Below, in pieces: positions 54,199 to 54,613 of a stretch of 54,613 bases of DNA. A program made the translations under genes and the position numbers. Each line of letters begins with the position of its first letter. Within the stretch, counting starts at the first letter, position 1. The stretch comes from JANLVJ01 sp031363945 (GTDB lineage: Bacteria; Bacteroidota; Bacteroidia; Sphingobacteriales; Sphingobacteriaceae): the NCBI GenBank assembly GCA_031363945.1, contig JANLVJ010000005.1, positions 1 to 54,613 of the forward strand. Direction: 5' to 3'. The notes beneath the pieces were generated by a model that did not search any database, was not told the origin of the DNA, and saw only the letters and a list, made by a program, of their open reading frames with translations.

Positions 54199-54613
54199 AT
54201 GAAAAAAGGAATAATTCTGCTAACCGGGTTCATAGTATTACTTTTAGGGTGCAGAAAGTATAACATATTACCGGATGTGTCAACAAATGGCTATAACACC
54301 TTTGGATGTACCACAAATGGAAAATTGTTTGTGAATCGCGGAGGGTTTGGAGTTGCAACATTGCAGGCTTCCTTTAGAATAACAAGCAACGGAATCTATC
54401 ATTTCAGACTTGACGCTTTTGATAGCCACAACGTTCCGGGTAGACTAATGATGCTTTTTATCGATAGTCTCCCTTTTAAGACTGGTGATAGATTGACGTT
54501 TAACCCGATAGGAACACACGCCTCCGCAACCGCCAGATTTTACTATGGAGTAGACCGAAAAATTTACACTGTTATTCCATCGCCAACCCGGCAACTCGAA
54601 ATTTTAAAATTGG
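54199..54613 (+). CDS. Lipoprotein of unknown function, partial (runs off the right edge)
   Basis: 138 codons are visible from the ATG at 54199, 20 bases after the chimeric ORF. A lipoprotein signal ends LLLGCRK (Cys at about residue 17). The mature start reads STNGYNTFGCTTNGKLFVNRG, in pieces NTFGCTTNG and KLFVNRGG. It resembles the small DUF6252-like lipoproteins whose core begins FGCxVNGK, but I am not sure of the match. The frame stays open to the last base, so the true length is unknown. It shares an accessory context with the IS remnant. Confidence 0.7.
   Translation, partial: MKKGIILLTGFIVLLLGCRKYNILPDVSTNGYNTFGCTTNGKLFVNRGGFGVATLQASFRITSNGIYHFRLDAFDSHNVPGRLMMLFIDSLPFKTGDRLTFNPIGTHASATARFYYGVDRKIYTVIPSPTRQLEILKL

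Noticed and set aside
1..54613. CRISPR arrays, rRNA, tRNA, phage genes or restriction systems
   Set aside because: No regularly spaced repeats, no tRNA or rRNA signature sequence, and no such protein families were seen on either strand.

Overview
The window is a chromosome segment from a Bacteroidota bacterium, most likely order Sphingobacteriales (Pedobacter or Solitalea-like; the genus is a guess). The evidence is the gliding/type IX secretion lipoproteins GldJ and GldH, a C-terminal type IX sorting domain, the holB-ricT-gldH block, the rsfS-ftsH-LUD block, AT-rich DNA, few Shine-Dalgarno sites and several TAnnTTTG -7 promoter boxes. Coding density is high. Almost everything is housekeeping. 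No rRNA, tRNA or CRISPR array was seen. The only gene-free stretch over 300 bases by ordinary ORF cut-offs (4093-4416) holds a 51-residue Cys-rich membrane protein gene and two divergent promoters.

Layout. 1-2184: wecC (cut by the left edge) and wecB, making UDP-ManNAc/UDP-ManNAcA for surface glycan. 2287-5829: typA, the small Cys-rich gene, murF. 5937-8581: two-gene ABC exporter. 8726-16377: gldJ, ispF, gldH, ricT, holB, ruvX, def (with an in-frame stop), a NifU-like protein and mrp. 16476-24651: AsmA-like/GT51 transglycosylase, sterol-desaturase-family protein, comM, pfkA, DsbD-like protein, birA. 24683-29664: rsfS, ftsH, LUD protein, S41 peptidase lipoprotein.

29877-34912 is the Anbu/amidoligase locus: a circularly permuted ATP-grasp enzyme, an alpha-E protein and a transglutaminase-like protein on the plus strand face a second transglutaminase-like protein and the proteasome-like peptidase Anbu on the minus strand. 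35039-37495 is a tight minus-strand set: an Lgt-like membrane protein, a COG1964-type radical SAM enzyme (the family of archaeal tetraether synthase) and a small membrane protein. These two neighbouring loci are the best candidates for an incompletely described system.

37603-42873 holds two TPR proteins and a carboxylesterase. 42949-53212 returns to core genes: zinc-ribbon protein, Nif3-like protein, mfd, S8 peptidase, M16 peptidase, O-methyltransferase, glucosaminidase/LysM lipoprotein. The right edge (53306-54613) is accessory: an IS1595-type transposase N-terminus fused in frame to the tail of a type IX secreted protein, then a lipoprotein cut by the window edge.

Main oddities: an in-frame TAA at codon 23 of peptide deformylase; the transposase/sorting-domain chimera; the Anbu locus in two convergent arms; the radical SAM plus Lgt-like pair; a 24-bp tandem duplication inside murF; a perfect 16-bp inverted repeat abutting the comM start codon; and a strong typA terminator only about 30 bp upstream of wecB. 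All calls come from reading the sequence; no database search was run.
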